46,557 nt of DNA from Spirochaetae bacterium HGW-Spirochaetae-2 (GTDB lineage Bacteria > Spirochaetota > Spirochaetia > Sphaerochaetales > Sphaerochaetaceae): positions 1 through 46,557 of the forward strand of contig PGXW01000031.1 in NCBI GenBank assembly GCA_002839355.1. The letters run 5' to 3'. The position numbers and the translations under genes are program-made. Of the stretch, positions 7,159-16,690 are shown piece after piece. The stretch's first letter is position 1. Each line of letters opens with the position of its first letter. The notes under the pieces were generated by a model, which saw only the letters and a program-made list of their open reading frames with translations, was not told the origin of the DNA and made no database searches.

Positions 7159-8165
7159 TTTTTGCTGTTGCAGGTTCAGGGAAGACTACATATATTGTTG
7201 AATCAATAAATGAAGAAGATCGTTTCCTCGTTATAACTTACACTGTAAATAATTTAAGAAATATTTCAGCTTCTATTAAGAGGAAATTTGGATACTTCCC
7301 GCAAAATATAGAAATCTATACATATTTTAAATTTCTTTATTCATTTTGTTTCGCACCATTTCTTGCATATGAGTTAGATGCAAGAGGCTTATTCCTAGAT
7401 TTCCCACCACGGAATACATTAAAATTTAGACGAACAGACCCTAGGTATTATCAAACAACTGACGGGAAATTGTTTAAGAATCGGTTGGCAAAACTTCTTG
7501 AGGTTAAGGATGTAATACCTGAAATCATTAAACGTTTAGAAAAATACTATGATTATCTTTACATTGATGAGGTGCAGGACTTTGGGGGTCATGATTTTAA
7601 TTTCCTAGAATCAATTCTCCAAACATCAGTTGGAGTGTTAATGGTAGGTGACTTTTATCAACATACCTTTGATACCAGTAGAGATGCCAAAATTAATGAG
7701 GGGCTCCATGATGATTATATTTCATATATATCTAGGTTTCAAAAGATTGGGATACAGTTCGATACAACGACATTAAGTAATAGCTATAGATGTAGCCCTC
7801 AGATATGTAATTTTATTACTTCAAACCTTGGAATTAAAATAGAATCTCATCGGACAGATCAAACTCATGTGTATGAAATCTCGGATTATGACAATGCTAA
7901 AAAGATATTTAGTGACAATTCAATAATTAAGTTGTTCTATCAGAGAAGTGATAAGTACCTAGGCTTTACCAGAAATTGGGGAGATTGTAAAGGCGAAGAT
8001 TGCTATGAAGATGTTTGCGTTCTATTAAATGCAACGACATATTCACTTTATCAAAAAAGGGAATTATATAAATCAGCTCCTTTGACAAGAAATAAGCTCT
8101 ATGTCGCATTTTCCCGAACTAGAAACAATCTCTATATACTTCCAGAAACCTTGATAAGCAAATAG
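7143..8165 (+). CDS. gajB: Compact UvrD-like SF1 helicase (GajB-like)
   Basis: A 340-residue superfamily 1 helicase with a nearly complete motif set: Walker A AVAGSGKTT (8-16), motif II DEVQD (142-146), motif III VGDFYQHTF, motif IV-like LSNSYRC, and motif VI YVAFSRTRNNLYI near the end. UvrD/Rep proteins are 650-750 residues and GajB about 490, so this is a minimal version lacking most 1B/2B insertions. It starts with TTG at 7143 inside the last codons of the nuclease gene. The pairing indicates a two-component defence complex in which the helicase binds damaged or terminal DNA and activates the nuclease. That mechanism is known for Gabija and inferred here. Confidence 0.8.
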   Translation: MDKKIIFAVAGSGKTTYIVESINEEDRFLVITYTVNNLRNISASIKRKFGYFPQNIEIYTYFKFLYSFCFAPFLAYELDARGLFLDFPPRNTLKFRRTDPRYYQTTDGKLFKNRLAKLLEVKDVIPEIIKRLEKYYDYLYIDEVQDFGGHDFNFLESILQTSVGVLMVGDFYQHTFDTSRDAKINEGLHDDYISYISRFQKIGIQFDTTTLSNSYRCSPQICNFITSNLGIKIESHRTDQTHVYEISDYDNAKKIFSDNSIIKLFYQRSDKYLGFTRNWGDCKGEDCYEDVCVLLNATTYSLYQKRELYKSAPLTRNKLYVAFSRTRNNLYILPETLISK

Positions 8166-8205
8166 TTTATTGTTTGGCGCCAGGAACAGGAAAGCATGAG
8201 CTTCA

Positions 8206-9693
8206 TTAATTATCATAATCAGACAAGAATAAAGGAATAGCAACTTCAACGTTTTTATGGAGTTTCTTTTCTTCCACATGAACTGATAATGATAGATAGA
8301 TCACGGCTTCTCTTATATATCGCAAGAGTCTAAAAGTCTTTTCTGAAAGTTCGAATTCTGTCACCGAAAAAGCTAGAGTATCATTGCATAAATCTCCTTC
8401 AGTTTCATCTAGTTTAAACCAATGTATTTTGCAATACTTATGTTCAAGATTATTCCTTAAATCGTAAATTCTTTTTGCATCAGGATCTGCAACCTCAAGA
8501 TACTCCATATCTTTTCCATCATTTGAAAACAAATCTTTACTTAAGAAATACAACCCTCTTAATGGATTATTGTTCAATCCCTCTATGTTAGGATCAATTT
8601 GATTATTTCTATACCAAACATTTTTAAAGTAAACTTTATTCTTATCCTTCCCTAATCTTAAATATTCATTTAGGAAGTATCCAATTTTGTCAAACAAGGA
8701 GTATAGCATCTTAAATGAGTTTTTTAACTGCTCATATCTAAATCCATACTGGGGATAATCAAATGTATCAACTAGGCATCTGCCTTTATCCGAGAAATGA
8801 ATGCCTTCCCCAGATAATTCATGTTCATAGCAATAGAATAAATACCTAGCAGTCAAATACTCTTGTTTTATTTGATTATAAAACCCTTGGAAAACAGGTG
8901 CTGAAAAATCTCGTACAAGCATACTCGGGAGTGAAGTAACATCATGAGCAATCGCTGTATCAAAGAATAAATCATTTAGAGGGTTAAGGAATAAACCGTT
9001 GTCAAGAACCCATTTTTTATAAGATTTTTCCTGATCAGTCTTCCCTAATGAGTACTTCTTAAACTCATTCCTTTTTGATAAAAAACTTTCCCCAAGTTTT
9101 TTCTTAATGGCTTCTACACCTGAATCGAATACTGTTTGTGCTTCTTTAGGAATATTGGGCTGACTTGAATAGGTTCGAAGTAATCTATACGCATGTCGCA
9201 AAACTAATGCTTCATGATTTGTATCATATAGATAACTAGCATAATAAATTAATCCATGGCCATAATTACATCCAGCCATCCCAAATGTTGGCTCAATCTC
9301 CAATGCATTTTTCCAACACTCGATAGCATAAATAATTCGTCCTGATACAGAAAACATGTTTCCGAGATTTGTATATGCCTGAAGAAAAATATTTTTTCTA
9401 ATATGATCGGAAATATTGTTTGTTGAAACACATCTTCTAAATGATTTTATTGCATTGATATGTTCATTACGATTATAAGCCCATAAACCTTGCGATGTTG
9501 AGGAACGTATCTTATCCAAATCTGCCCAAGCATTACCGATATAATATTCAAGAACAGCAAGGTCATCCGGTGTATTGCAATTATCTCTAATTGATTCTGC
9601 ACTACTTATGCAATCATAAAGTGCTTTTTCATTTTTCTCCTCGTAAGATTTATCTATTAGCTTACCAATTTGAATAATATCTCCATTTATCAA
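8206..9693 (-). CDS. TPR protein with LA2681-type HEPN domain
   Basis: A 495-residue protein. The N-terminal half holds TPR-like helical pairs, for example around residues 107-140 (AYTNLGNMFSVSGRIIYAI...WKNALEIEP, split). The C-terminal half (about 270-480) resembles the LA2681-like HEPN family, with the catalytic-type motif RNNLEH at R413-H418. HEPN proteins of this sort are predicted RNases in defence islands, with the TPR part likely sensing or scaffolding. It is convergent with the Gabija-like pair (40-bp gap) and codirectional with the restriction genes to its right. The exact trigger and target are unknown. Confidence 0.72.
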   Translation of the reverse strand: MINGDIIQIGKLIDKSYEEKNEKALYDCISSAESIRDNCNTPDDLAVLEYYIGNAWADLDKIRSSTSQGLWAYNRNEHINAIKSFRRCVSTNNISDHIRKNIFLQAYTNLGNMFSVSGRIIYAIECWKNALEIEPTFGMAGCNYGHGLIYYASYLYDTNHEALVLRHAYRLLRTYSSQPNIPKEAQTVFDSGVEAIKKKLGESFLSKRNEFKKYSLGKTDQEKSYKKWVLDNGLFLNPLNDLFFDTAIAHDVTSLPSMLVRDFSAPVFQGFYNQIKQEYLTARYLFYCYEHELSGEGIHFSDKGRCLVDTFDYPQYGFRYEQLKNSFKMLYSLFDKIGYFLNEYLRLGKDKNKVYFKNVWYRNNQIDPNIEGLNNNPLRGLYFLSKDLFSNDGKDMEYLEVADPDAKRIYDLRNNLEHKYCKIHWFKLDETEGDLCNDTLAFSVTEFELSEKTFRLLRYIREAVIYLSLSVHVEEKKLHKNVEVAIPLFLSDYDN

Positions 9694-9838
9694 TCGCGCA
9701 CCCCTTGTTGTGAGTTAGCTTTGCATCAAAATCTATTCATCATAAATCTCCATACTGAAAAATAATACATATTTAAACTTCAGAAATGATGTATTGAACT
9801 CTTTCAAGTTAAGCCTCATCTTTCACTCTTCGCGCATC

Positions 9839-12490
9839 TTATAACTCCCTAAATTGTCTTGCCAATTGTATAAATGAGGAATTAGGCAGGACTTGTTTGG
9901 AGGGAATAAACAGGTATTGCCATTCCTTGTAGTTATTGGCATTTCCCCACCGAGAAGCTACTTCACAATACTGGATTCCTCGTTTCTTCTTTGCTATAAC
10001 ATCAGGATCATTCAATCGATCCTCACCTTTCACCTCTACAAGATATATAACATCTTTGGTCTCAACCACGAAGTCTGGTTCATAGATGTGACCATGATTA
10101 TACGTGATGTTGAACTCTTGTGGCATCGGGCGTAGCCAATTTATAACATCGCTGTCAACCTCGAGGATTCTTCCGAGTACCAATTCAGGATGGCTATCAA
10201 ACTTAGCAGTATCAAAAACACCTTTCTTTATTCCTTCAAAGAGAACGGATTGGATTTTCTCTGAATAACTTTCATCAAATAAATTGCTGCGTTCTTTATA
10301 GTTGTAGGTTTGTTGAAGATTGTAGTTCCGAGTTCCAACAACCTCTTCCTGGAAAAAACCATTTTCACAGTAGAAGTGTTGCATCATTTGATCATATATT
10401 TTTTTTGCAATGTCTCGCTTGAACATCATGACGATATTCTTCATTCCGTTCATTCCAAACTTATTCTCATAATGGCTACAAAGCTGGGATATTAGCTTAA
10501 AAAGCAGCGCGGCGCATTTCTCGTAATCAATTTCAGGTTTCTTTCTAAGCTCTTCAAGAATGACCTTCTGTGGGTTATAACCTTCAAAATCAATGGTATC
10601 ACCTTTGATGCGTTGCCTGTCATGCATATCTTCAAGATTTTGAATAATCATCTCATTCTTGATTGGTGCATGCGTAAACTCAGAAAGGTCTAGATTAAAG
10701 TCAATAAAAACATACTCTTCAACCCCAGCATCAGTAATTTTTATCCTTGGTATGGGGATGAACTTCGACTGGGCAGCACGATGCGTTCTTTCCGTATGCT
10801 CTTGTAGCCATAGGTCAAAAGGCATCTCGTTTTCTTTGTAGATATCAGCCAGGTCTTTATCCTGTGATAGTTGATTCTTAACATTTTCAATGATCTGTTC
10901 TTTCTGGTCTAAGGTGATGTTATGTGTTGGTGTATCTTGGATGATTTTAACAACTTCTTCACTAACAAGTTCTTCCGCCTTACGGAACATAGCGTCAGCA
11001 GTCTCGGATTTTTCAATATTTGTTTGGCTGTATGCTGTCTCTAACATTTCGTCCGATTCATTTTCCAACGTCAACTGAGTAACTGAGATTTTTTCCGGTA
11101 CGATTTCTTCAGCTTTAATGATGTTCCCAGCCTTGAATATTGAATCTCCTTTCTGTGCCTCTCTCAGGAGCTCCTGGAATTTGTCGTGCGCGGTGAGCAT
11201 GACTGCATCAACTTCCTTATCACCGGTACGCTCACCATACGGTAAACGTAAACCACGCCCCACCATTTGCTCACGTAAAATCTTTGAAGCAGCGGTTCGT
11301 AATGGAACGATAGTATACAGATTGTTCACATCCCATCCTTCCTTGAGCATGTTCACATGTATGACAATCTCAACAGGATTATTAGGGTTCTCTACATCGA
11401 GCAGAAGCCGGGTATTTGTATCACTTTCCGACCCTTTCTGTTTGGAGTGGACAATTATGGTTTTATTGCTGTAAATACCATCATGGAATTCATCTGACTT
11501 CACAAACCTTTCAACCCAAGCTGCATGCTCTGTGTCTTTACAAACGATAAGCATGAATGGTTTGACTTCCGGTCTATTATGATTAGCTGCGTAGACTTTC
11601 AATTTGAGTCTTGCATTCTCGTGGCAGGCAATACCATCGAGAAGCATCAACTTGTCGAGTTGTTCCTCACCAAAATTAAAAAAATCAATATCGGTACGAG
11701 TTACAGCAAATGGGGTGCGTGTATAGCCATCTTCGATAGCCTTGGACAACGGATATTCATATACTATATTCTTGAACGGCACCTGTTTGCTTCCATTTGG
11801 AACGAGTGGAGTGGCAGTTAACTCAATACCAAAGAGTGGATGCAATTCATTAAGTGCCTGAGCTCCTTTCGCTGCCCGATAATGGTGTGATTCATCCATA
11901 ATGAGCACCAAATCATCCAAATTGGAAAGGAATCGATAGAACGAATCTCCTATGGTCTCGCTGACCTTCTTCATATTTGCATCCTCTTTATTGAATTTAT
12001 CAATATTGAAAACAAAAATATGGATATCAGAATCAAATAGCATCAGAGGTTTTTCCTTGTAATCCTCATCGGCAATTATCTGCGGTGGATTACTGAAGCA
12101 ACCAAGTCCATTGAATACATATTTATGGTAACTAGGGTCGATCAAATCCTTTTTCAGTTTCTCATAGATCGTTGTATTCGGCGCAACGACAAAAAAGTTC
12201 TTAATATTGTGTTGCGTATATAAGTAGGCGATAAATGCTCCCATTAGCCGAGTCTTGCCAACGCCGGTAGCCAAAGCAAACGCTAGCGACACAAAGTCTC
12301 GTTCAAAATCTGTGCATATCGGATACAGGGCATGAACAGCCCCGAGAGCTGCCTTCAAATTCATGCCTTTCCGCAATGTTAAGCTTGTGGTGATCTCCTC
12401 AAGTATCTTTAATGATTCTGTTTGTGGCCTACGAAGAGACATCACACCACTAATATAGTCGGTGGTATAGTGAGGATAACGGTTACTCAT
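9839..12490 (-). CDS. res: Type III restriction endonuclease Res subunit
   Basis: ATP-dependent restriction subunit of a type III system. The helicase core begins with Walker A in ATGVGKTRL, has the DEAD-like box DESHH, and a motif VI region near MVGRGLRLPYG. The C-terminal PD-(D/E)XK nuclease is visible as PDFVVETKDVIYLVEVKG. I chose the ATG at 12490 because GGAGGTGG lies about 6 nt upstream and the codon overlaps the mod stop (ATGAGTAA), giving 883 residues. A longer frame to 12517 lacks a ribosome binding site. It works as a complex with Mod: two head-to-head unmethylated sites trigger translocation or diffusion and cleavage. Appears intact. Confidence 0.92.
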   Translation of the reverse strand: MSNRYPHYTTDYISGVMSLRRPQTESLKILEEITTSLTLRKGMNLKAALGAVHALYPICTDFERDFVSLAFALATGVGKTRLMGAFIAYLYTQHNIKNFFVVAPNTTIYEKLKKDLIDPSYHKYVFNGLGCFSNPPQIIADEDYKEKPLMLFDSDIHIFVFNIDKFNKEDANMKKVSETIGDSFYRFLSNLDDLVLIMDESHHYRAAKGAQALNELHPLFGIELTATPLVPNGSKQVPFKNIVYEYPLSKAIEDGYTRTPFAVTRTDIDFFNFGEEQLDKLMLLDGIACHENARLKLKVYAANHNRPEVKPFMLIVCKDTEHAAWVERFVKSDEFHDGIYSNKTIIVHSKQKGSESDTNTRLLLDVENPNNPVEIVIHVNMLKEGWDVNNLYTIVPLRTAASKILREQMVGRGLRLPYGERTGDKEVDAVMLTAHDKFQELLREAQKGDSIFKAGNIIKAEEIVPEKISVTQLTLENESDEMLETAYSQTNIEKSETADAMFRKAEELVSEEVVKIIQDTPTHNITLDQKEQIIENVKNQLSQDKDLADIYKENEMPFDLWLQEHTERTHRAAQSKFIPIPRIKITDAGVEEYVFIDFNLDLSEFTHAPIKNEMIIQNLEDMHDRQRIKGDTIDFEGYNPQKVILEELRKKPEIDYEKCAALLFKLISQLCSHYENKFGMNGMKNIVMMFKRDIAKKIYDQMMQHFYCENGFFQEEVVGTRNYNLQQTYNYKERSNLFDESYSEKIQSVLFEGIKKGVFDTAKFDSHPELVLGRILEVDSDVINWLRPMPQEFNITYNHGHIYEPDFVVETKDVIYLVEVKGEDRLNDPDVIAKKKRGIQYCEVASRWGNANNYKEWQYLFIPSKQVLPNSSFIQLARQFREL

Positions 12491-14072
12491 TGCATTCCAC
12501 CTCCATATCATCCTCATATACAGGAGGATGAATGATATTCAGATTATAATCTGTTCTACCGAATTCACATCGGTCGAGGAGCATTTGCGGTATCTTCTTT
12601 AAAGAAATATGCTTATAAGCGCTTTCTAGCCCTGCATCAAAGGATCGGCAAGCGATTATAAGATACTCATTTTCTTCCATAGTATCTTTAATGGAATCTA
12701 GATAAGTACTGTTCATGTGACGTGTGGTAACAAAGAGAAATGACTTCTCATTGCCCACGGATTGCTTCCAGAACAGGTCGTTATCCGGTTGATATTCAAA
12801 ACCCTCGTGAAGAGCCACCGCCGCGGCCAACATTTCTGCGCTATACTCTGTATTTATCACAGGCTCCCCGAAAGAATCTGTGTTGATGAGGGTGGGTGCG
12901 AGCTCAAAAAATCGGTACCCTCCACCACCTTTCCAAGAGACAGACTTTGTGATCCCCCCCTTATCTTTTCCAGCAACAACTTTATCAAGTCGTACTTTAC
13001 AGTGGGTATATGCATGTTCTCCCATCTCAATCCCAATCCACCGCCTACCCATTTTGTGGGCGACTGCTGCTGTAGTTCCAGAGCCAAGAAAGGAGTCAAG
13101 CACAAGGTCATTTTGATTTGTTGCGATATGAATTATTCGTTGTAATAATCGTTCTGGTTTTGGGGTATCAAAAGCGTTTGCAGCACCAAAAAGAGCGATA
13201 ACTTCTTTCTTTGCTTCTTGATTGTGTCCCACTTCTTTATTCGTCCACCAGGTCCAAGGGACTACTCCTTCACGTTCATATAAATACGTCTTCCTCCTAG
13301 GAATACCCCTTCCATCCTTACCGAACCACATTCTTCCATCTCTTACTTGTTGCAGATACACTTCCTCAACATTTTTCCAACATCGTCCTTCTGGAGGAGT
13401 GTATTCAATACCTGCTGGTGTGACAATTTTGTACATTTGATTCGGTCGAAAACCTTGTGCGGTAAAATCTGAGGAAGTCCAAGGTCCACGGGGGTCCTCA
13501 TCTGGATTTTTAAAATTTTTAATTTGACTATCATTGAGAGGAATTTTATTCCGTACATTTTTAAAAACTTCCCTATTTTTCGCATAGGACAAAACATATT
13601 CATGACCATCACTTATTACAGCACGCATATCTGGAGATGTACGCTTCTGCCAGAGATTAGTAGCCAGGTAGTTATTCCGCCCAAAAACCTCATCACAAAG
13701 AACCTTTAAATATGCTTGTTCATCATCATCAATACTGATCCAAATGCTTCCATCTGTAGCGAGTAATCTCCATAGAATCTGTAACCGTGGCCGCATAAGA
13801 TTAAGCCATTGGCTATGTTCCAGATTATCATCATACTGCTCAAAAGCAGAACCTGTATTATAAGGTGGATCTATATAAATGCATTTGATCTTCCCCGCAA
13901 AATTGATTTCTAGCGCCTTGAGTGCCAACAGATTATCTCCATGGATCAGCATGTTTTCAGTATCAGATTCTGCAAAATTATTTGACATCGTTGCATTCTC
14001 AATTAAAATGCGCGGTTCAACGATTATGGGTTCCGCTTTCCCATACCAAGTCAGTTCCAATTTATTAGCCAT
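12483..14072 (-). CDS. mod: Type III adenine methyltransferase Mod subunit
   Basis: A 529-residue DNA N6-adenine methyltransferase that also supplies the target recognition for Res. The beta-class order is visible: catalytic DPPYNTG at 68-74, then a central target-recognition region, then the SAM-binding FLGSGTT in the C-terminal half. AGGAA lies about 7 nt before the ATG. It overlaps res by 8 nt, so the two subunits are translated together. I see no simple-sequence repeat tract, so phase variation as in some mod genes is not indicated. The recognition sequence cannot be read from the protein. Confidence 0.93.
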   Translation of the reverse strand: MANKLELTWYGKAEPIIVEPRILIENATMSNNFAESDTENMLIHGDNLLALKALEINFAGKIKCIYIDPPYNTGSAFEQYDDNLEHSQWLNLMRPRLQILWRLLATDGSIWISIDDDEQAYLKVLCDEVFGRNNYLATNLWQKRTSPDMRAVISDGHEYVLSYAKNREVFKNVRNKIPLNDSQIKNFKNPDEDPRGPWTSSDFTAQGFRPNQMYKIVTPAGIEYTPPEGRCWKNVEEVYLQQVRDGRMWFGKDGRGIPRRKTYLYEREGVVPWTWWTNKEVGHNQEAKKEVIALFGAANAFDTPKPERLLQRIIHIATNQNDLVLDSFLGSGTTAAVAHKMGRRWIGIEMGEHAYTHCKVRLDKVVAGKDKGGITKSVSWKGGGGYRFFELAPTLINTDSFGEPVINTEYSAEMLAAAVALHEGFEYQPDNDLFWKQSVGNEKSFLFVTTRHMNSTYLDSIKDTMEENEYLIIACRSFDAGLESAYKHISLKKIPQMLLDRCEFGRTDYNLNIIHPPVYEDDMEVECNE

Positions 14073-14185
14073 TATTTATTCCTGTACCCTTACTGCTATT
14101 ATTAAAATTACAATCCTCTAATGGATTAATGATGCCATGGGATGTTGGTGTAGTTTACATCAATACGAAAATAATCAAGCTCACA

Positions 14186-14368
14186 TTACATAATTACAAT
14201 TAACAAAAAGAGGATAAGGATCATCACGACCAAAATTATCCCGAAGGTCTTCCAGCCGCCAGTAATATTATCCTGTTCAGGATTAGATTTTGGTGATTTA
14301 GCTTTAGGCTGTGACCTTGTAGCTTTAACAACTGAACGAGCAAAATGATTAACTAGGAATTTACTCAT
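14186..14368 (-). CDS. Small tail-anchored membrane protein
   Basis: A 60-residue protein with a basic, proline- and lysine-rich N-terminal half and a single strongly hydrophobic C-terminal helix (about 41-59) running to the last residue. AGGAG lies about 8 nt before the ATG (GAGGAGAGGG), which supports translation. It precedes mod by about 110 bp in the same direction. Function unknown; a small membrane effector or accessory factor is conceivable but not shown. Confidence 0.5.
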   Translation of the reverse strand: MSKFLVNHFARSVVKATRSQPKAKSPKSNPEQDNITGGWKTFGIILVVMILILFLLIVIM

Positions 14369-14837
14369 TACCCTCTCCTCTTCATAATGCTAGATTCAAA
14401 TTCTTCTAGAGTTTAATTTATTTCACTACCATTACACCACATTATTTCCAATTTCGTAAGACCTAGCGCAGAATCCTCACAATTAGGTAGCATTTTTGTA
14501 CCTACATGGCCTAAAGGTCCATTTACTTTCCATCGAAATAGGTCCCAATAACTATACAACTAATCAGCAATAACACAATATGGACAAGGGTTCTAAAGAA
14601 AAGGGATTCCAATCTATCGCAAGATCTGTTTAAGTGGAGAATTGAAGGATTCTCAATTACTTCGCTTAGCAAAAATCCTGAATCTGATCCTTGAATATCC
14701 TATGAGGCAGATGTGGGATTAATACTAATGTGAAACAATAGAAAAGCCAGTATTAGGCAAGTCCCTTTCTTTCAATCCAAGTGTCATGCCCTGATATACC
14801 CCCATCTGCGCTCTTGAATCTTAACACATTCAATAAA
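14369..14837. other. Intergenic gap, no gene recognised
   Basis: About 470 bp with no convincing frame or RNA. Composition changes here from AT-rich defence DNA to more balanced phage DNA, so this is a plausible place for an element boundary. I find no matching att repeat within the window. Confidence 0.4.
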
Positions 14838-16235
14838 CTAGAAGGGAATATCATTATCAAATCTAACTTTTTCGTCGTCCTCAGGCAATCCAAGTACCTC
14901 TCTATACGTCTTAAGGAGCTTGTTCTGGAGATACACCGTTGGCTCTCCGCACTGTTCACAGAACCTTGAGTCGGGAAGATTCTCGTGGGATTGGCTATCA
15001 TGCAAATTTCCGTAATCGTCCTCCCATTGAGCAGGTATGCATCTGTTAACCAATGGCAATCCACAAATCCGACAATAGGTGGCATCAGCACTGAATTCTT
15101 CGTTCTGGCACCGTGGGCATTCCTTGACTTTATTTGTTTTCCGATCGTATTTGATCTCGGACTTGTATATCATCGAGAAGTCTCCTTCAGTATATTTTTC
15201 TAAGCTTTGTTTTATCTGTAAATGGTATTCGCTATCTTTGAATGCAGTAGGTTTCCCGCATGCATAGCAATGTTTCGCTTCAGGATGATTGAGATGCGAC
15301 GGATCATGTGTACATGGATTTGTTAACGGAGTACCGCATATCCTGCAGTATCCAGCGTCTTCTGAGAAAATCTCATTTCCACAGACAGGACATGGGGAAA
15401 ATTGTGTGTGAAAATTCACACCAAGATCCCTGTAGCTGAATCCTGAATCATTAATCTTGAACGTAAATTGCTTTCTGCCACACTCGAAGCAATGGGAGGC
15501 CCCCGGTAGCCGTACCCATCCACAATGGGAGCAATACCAGGTTGCAGCATGTTTAATGTGTTTCGTGGATTCCCAATCTATCTTTGAAGTACTGTACTTG
15601 TTGATATCTGCCTGCAGCAACCCAATCCTGGCTTTTGCGGCAGGAGACGAGATGTCGAATGCTTTCTCGATCAAGGATTCCGCACTGAAGCGAGCCTTTA
15701 AGTTCGAGGTAACCGGAGTCTGTTGGATAACTACCCAACCTTCGCTTCCATCAGCAACTTTTGAGATGCCGTGACTATCCAAGAGCCGTTCGGTATGGTA
15801 GGCGGGACAAAGAAGGTTTCTGGCAAAGCAATTCGCTTCGTTCTCTAAGCGCTTATAAAGCTCTTGCCCCACTCCTCCCCTCTCAAGTATGGGTTTGCCA
15901 TATTCTTCATGGTGGCCGAGAAAGATGTGTCCGATCTCGTGTGCAATGGTAAACCGAATACGTTGCTTCTTCTTTTTTTCATTATAGTAGACGATGTATT
16001 TGCCACATCTCTCATCCATAACAGCGGCACCATCCTCTGATCCAAAAAACTTGAAGCAGTTCTTTTGGGATATACCTGATTGCTCCATAAGTTTTCCATA
16101 AGAACAAAACTCAAACAAATTATGGAATTGATGTTGAATAGCATGCAGACTCACCGGAAATCGGTCGATGCCGGAGTCCTCAAGTACGATCAAGGCTTCA
16201 ATTATGGGTTGTTGGTAATCTGGATACAGTCGCAT
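14838..16235 (-). CDS. ImmA/IrrE metallopeptidase with C-terminal zinc ribbons
   Basis: About 465 residues. The N-terminal third is an ImmA/IrrE-type peptidase with the zinc motif in FTIAHEIGHIFLGHH (HExxH plus a downstream His). The remainder holds a series of Cys4 zinc ribbons: CSHCGW...CFECG, CPVCGNE...CRICG, CYACG, CPRCQNE...CRICG and CEQCG. ImmA proteases cleave the partner phage or ICE repressor on induction. The ribbons are an unusual addition and may sense or bind nucleic acid or protein. It starts with the ATG at 16235, overlapping the repressor stop by one base (TGATG), so it is translationally coupled. It likely controls prophage induction. Confidence 0.8.
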   Translation of the reverse strand: MRLYPDYQQPIIEALIVLEDSGIDRFPVSLHAIQHQFHNLFEFCSYGKLMEQSGISQKNCFKFFGSEDGAAVMDERCGKYIVYYNEKKKKQRIRFTIAHEIGHIFLGHHEEYGKPILERGGVGQELYKRLENEANCFARNLLCPAYHTERLLDSHGISKVADGSEGWVVIQQTPVTSNLKARFSAESLIEKAFDISSPAAKARIGLLQADINKYSTSKIDWESTKHIKHAATWYCSHCGWVRLPGASHCFECGRKQFTFKINDSGFSYRDLGVNFHTQFSPCPVCGNEIFSEDAGYCRICGTPLTNPCTHDPSHLNHPEAKHCYACGKPTAFKDSEYHLQIKQSLEKYTEGDFSMIYKSEIKYDRKTNKVKECPRCQNEEFSADATYCRICGLPLVNRCIPAQWEDDYGNLHDSQSHENLPDSRFCEQCGEPTVYLQNKLLKTYREVLGLPEDDEKVRFDNDIPF

Positions 16236-16618
16236 CAAAAGTCATCAGAAGCCTGGGGCTCGATGACTCCATCGCTATCAGCATCCTGGAAGGCTGTAGC
16301 AAAATTGTTTCGTAGGATTTCCATCATCCGCTCCCTATCGTCTTCGGACATGGACTTCGACGCACGCGCAATAATCCTGATATCCTTGTCATCATCAATC
16401 GTCTTGTTCAAACTGAGAAGGTAATTGTAGTCAATGTGCAGCGCCTGCGCAATAGCTTTCAGGGTACTCGGATCAGCCACGATATCTGGATTGTTTTCGA
16501 TTCGTGAGATGGTGGCATGATTGAGGTGTATAGCCCGGGCAAGTTCCCGTTGGGTCATATCAAGCTTTTCACGTTTTTCCTGAATGACTTTTCCCAATGT
16601 GAGTTCGCTTTCGCTCAT
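16235..16618 (-). CDS. XRE-family repressor (phage C1/ImmR-like)
   Basis: A roughly 127-residue protein with an N-terminal XRE helix-turn-helix (about residues 8-62: MTQRELARAIHLNHATISRIE). The C-terminal part has no LexA/CI peptidase domain, consistent with removal by the adjacent ImmA-like protease instead of self-cleavage. GGGG lies 6 nt before the ATG at 16618; a second ATG at 16624 is too close to it. It faces the early phage operon across four dyad operators and is the probable lysogeny repressor. Confidence 0.85.
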   Translation of the reverse strand: MSESELTLGKVIQEKREKLDMTQRELARAIHLNHATISRIENNPDIVADPSTLKAIAQALHIDYNYLLSLNKTIDDDKDIRIIARASKSMSEDDRERMMEILRNNFATAFQDADSDGVIEPQASDDF

Positions 16619-16690
16619 ATCCATCCCCTTTTCTCTCGTTATTCACCTTCGATAGCAGTCAAAATGTTCAGTAACAGGTAGATACTACCA

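Noticed and set aside
14753-15091. Separate minus-strand gene at the end of the ImmA gene
   Set aside because: Mostly another frame of the zinc-ribbon coding region, with no ribosome site or recognisable motif.
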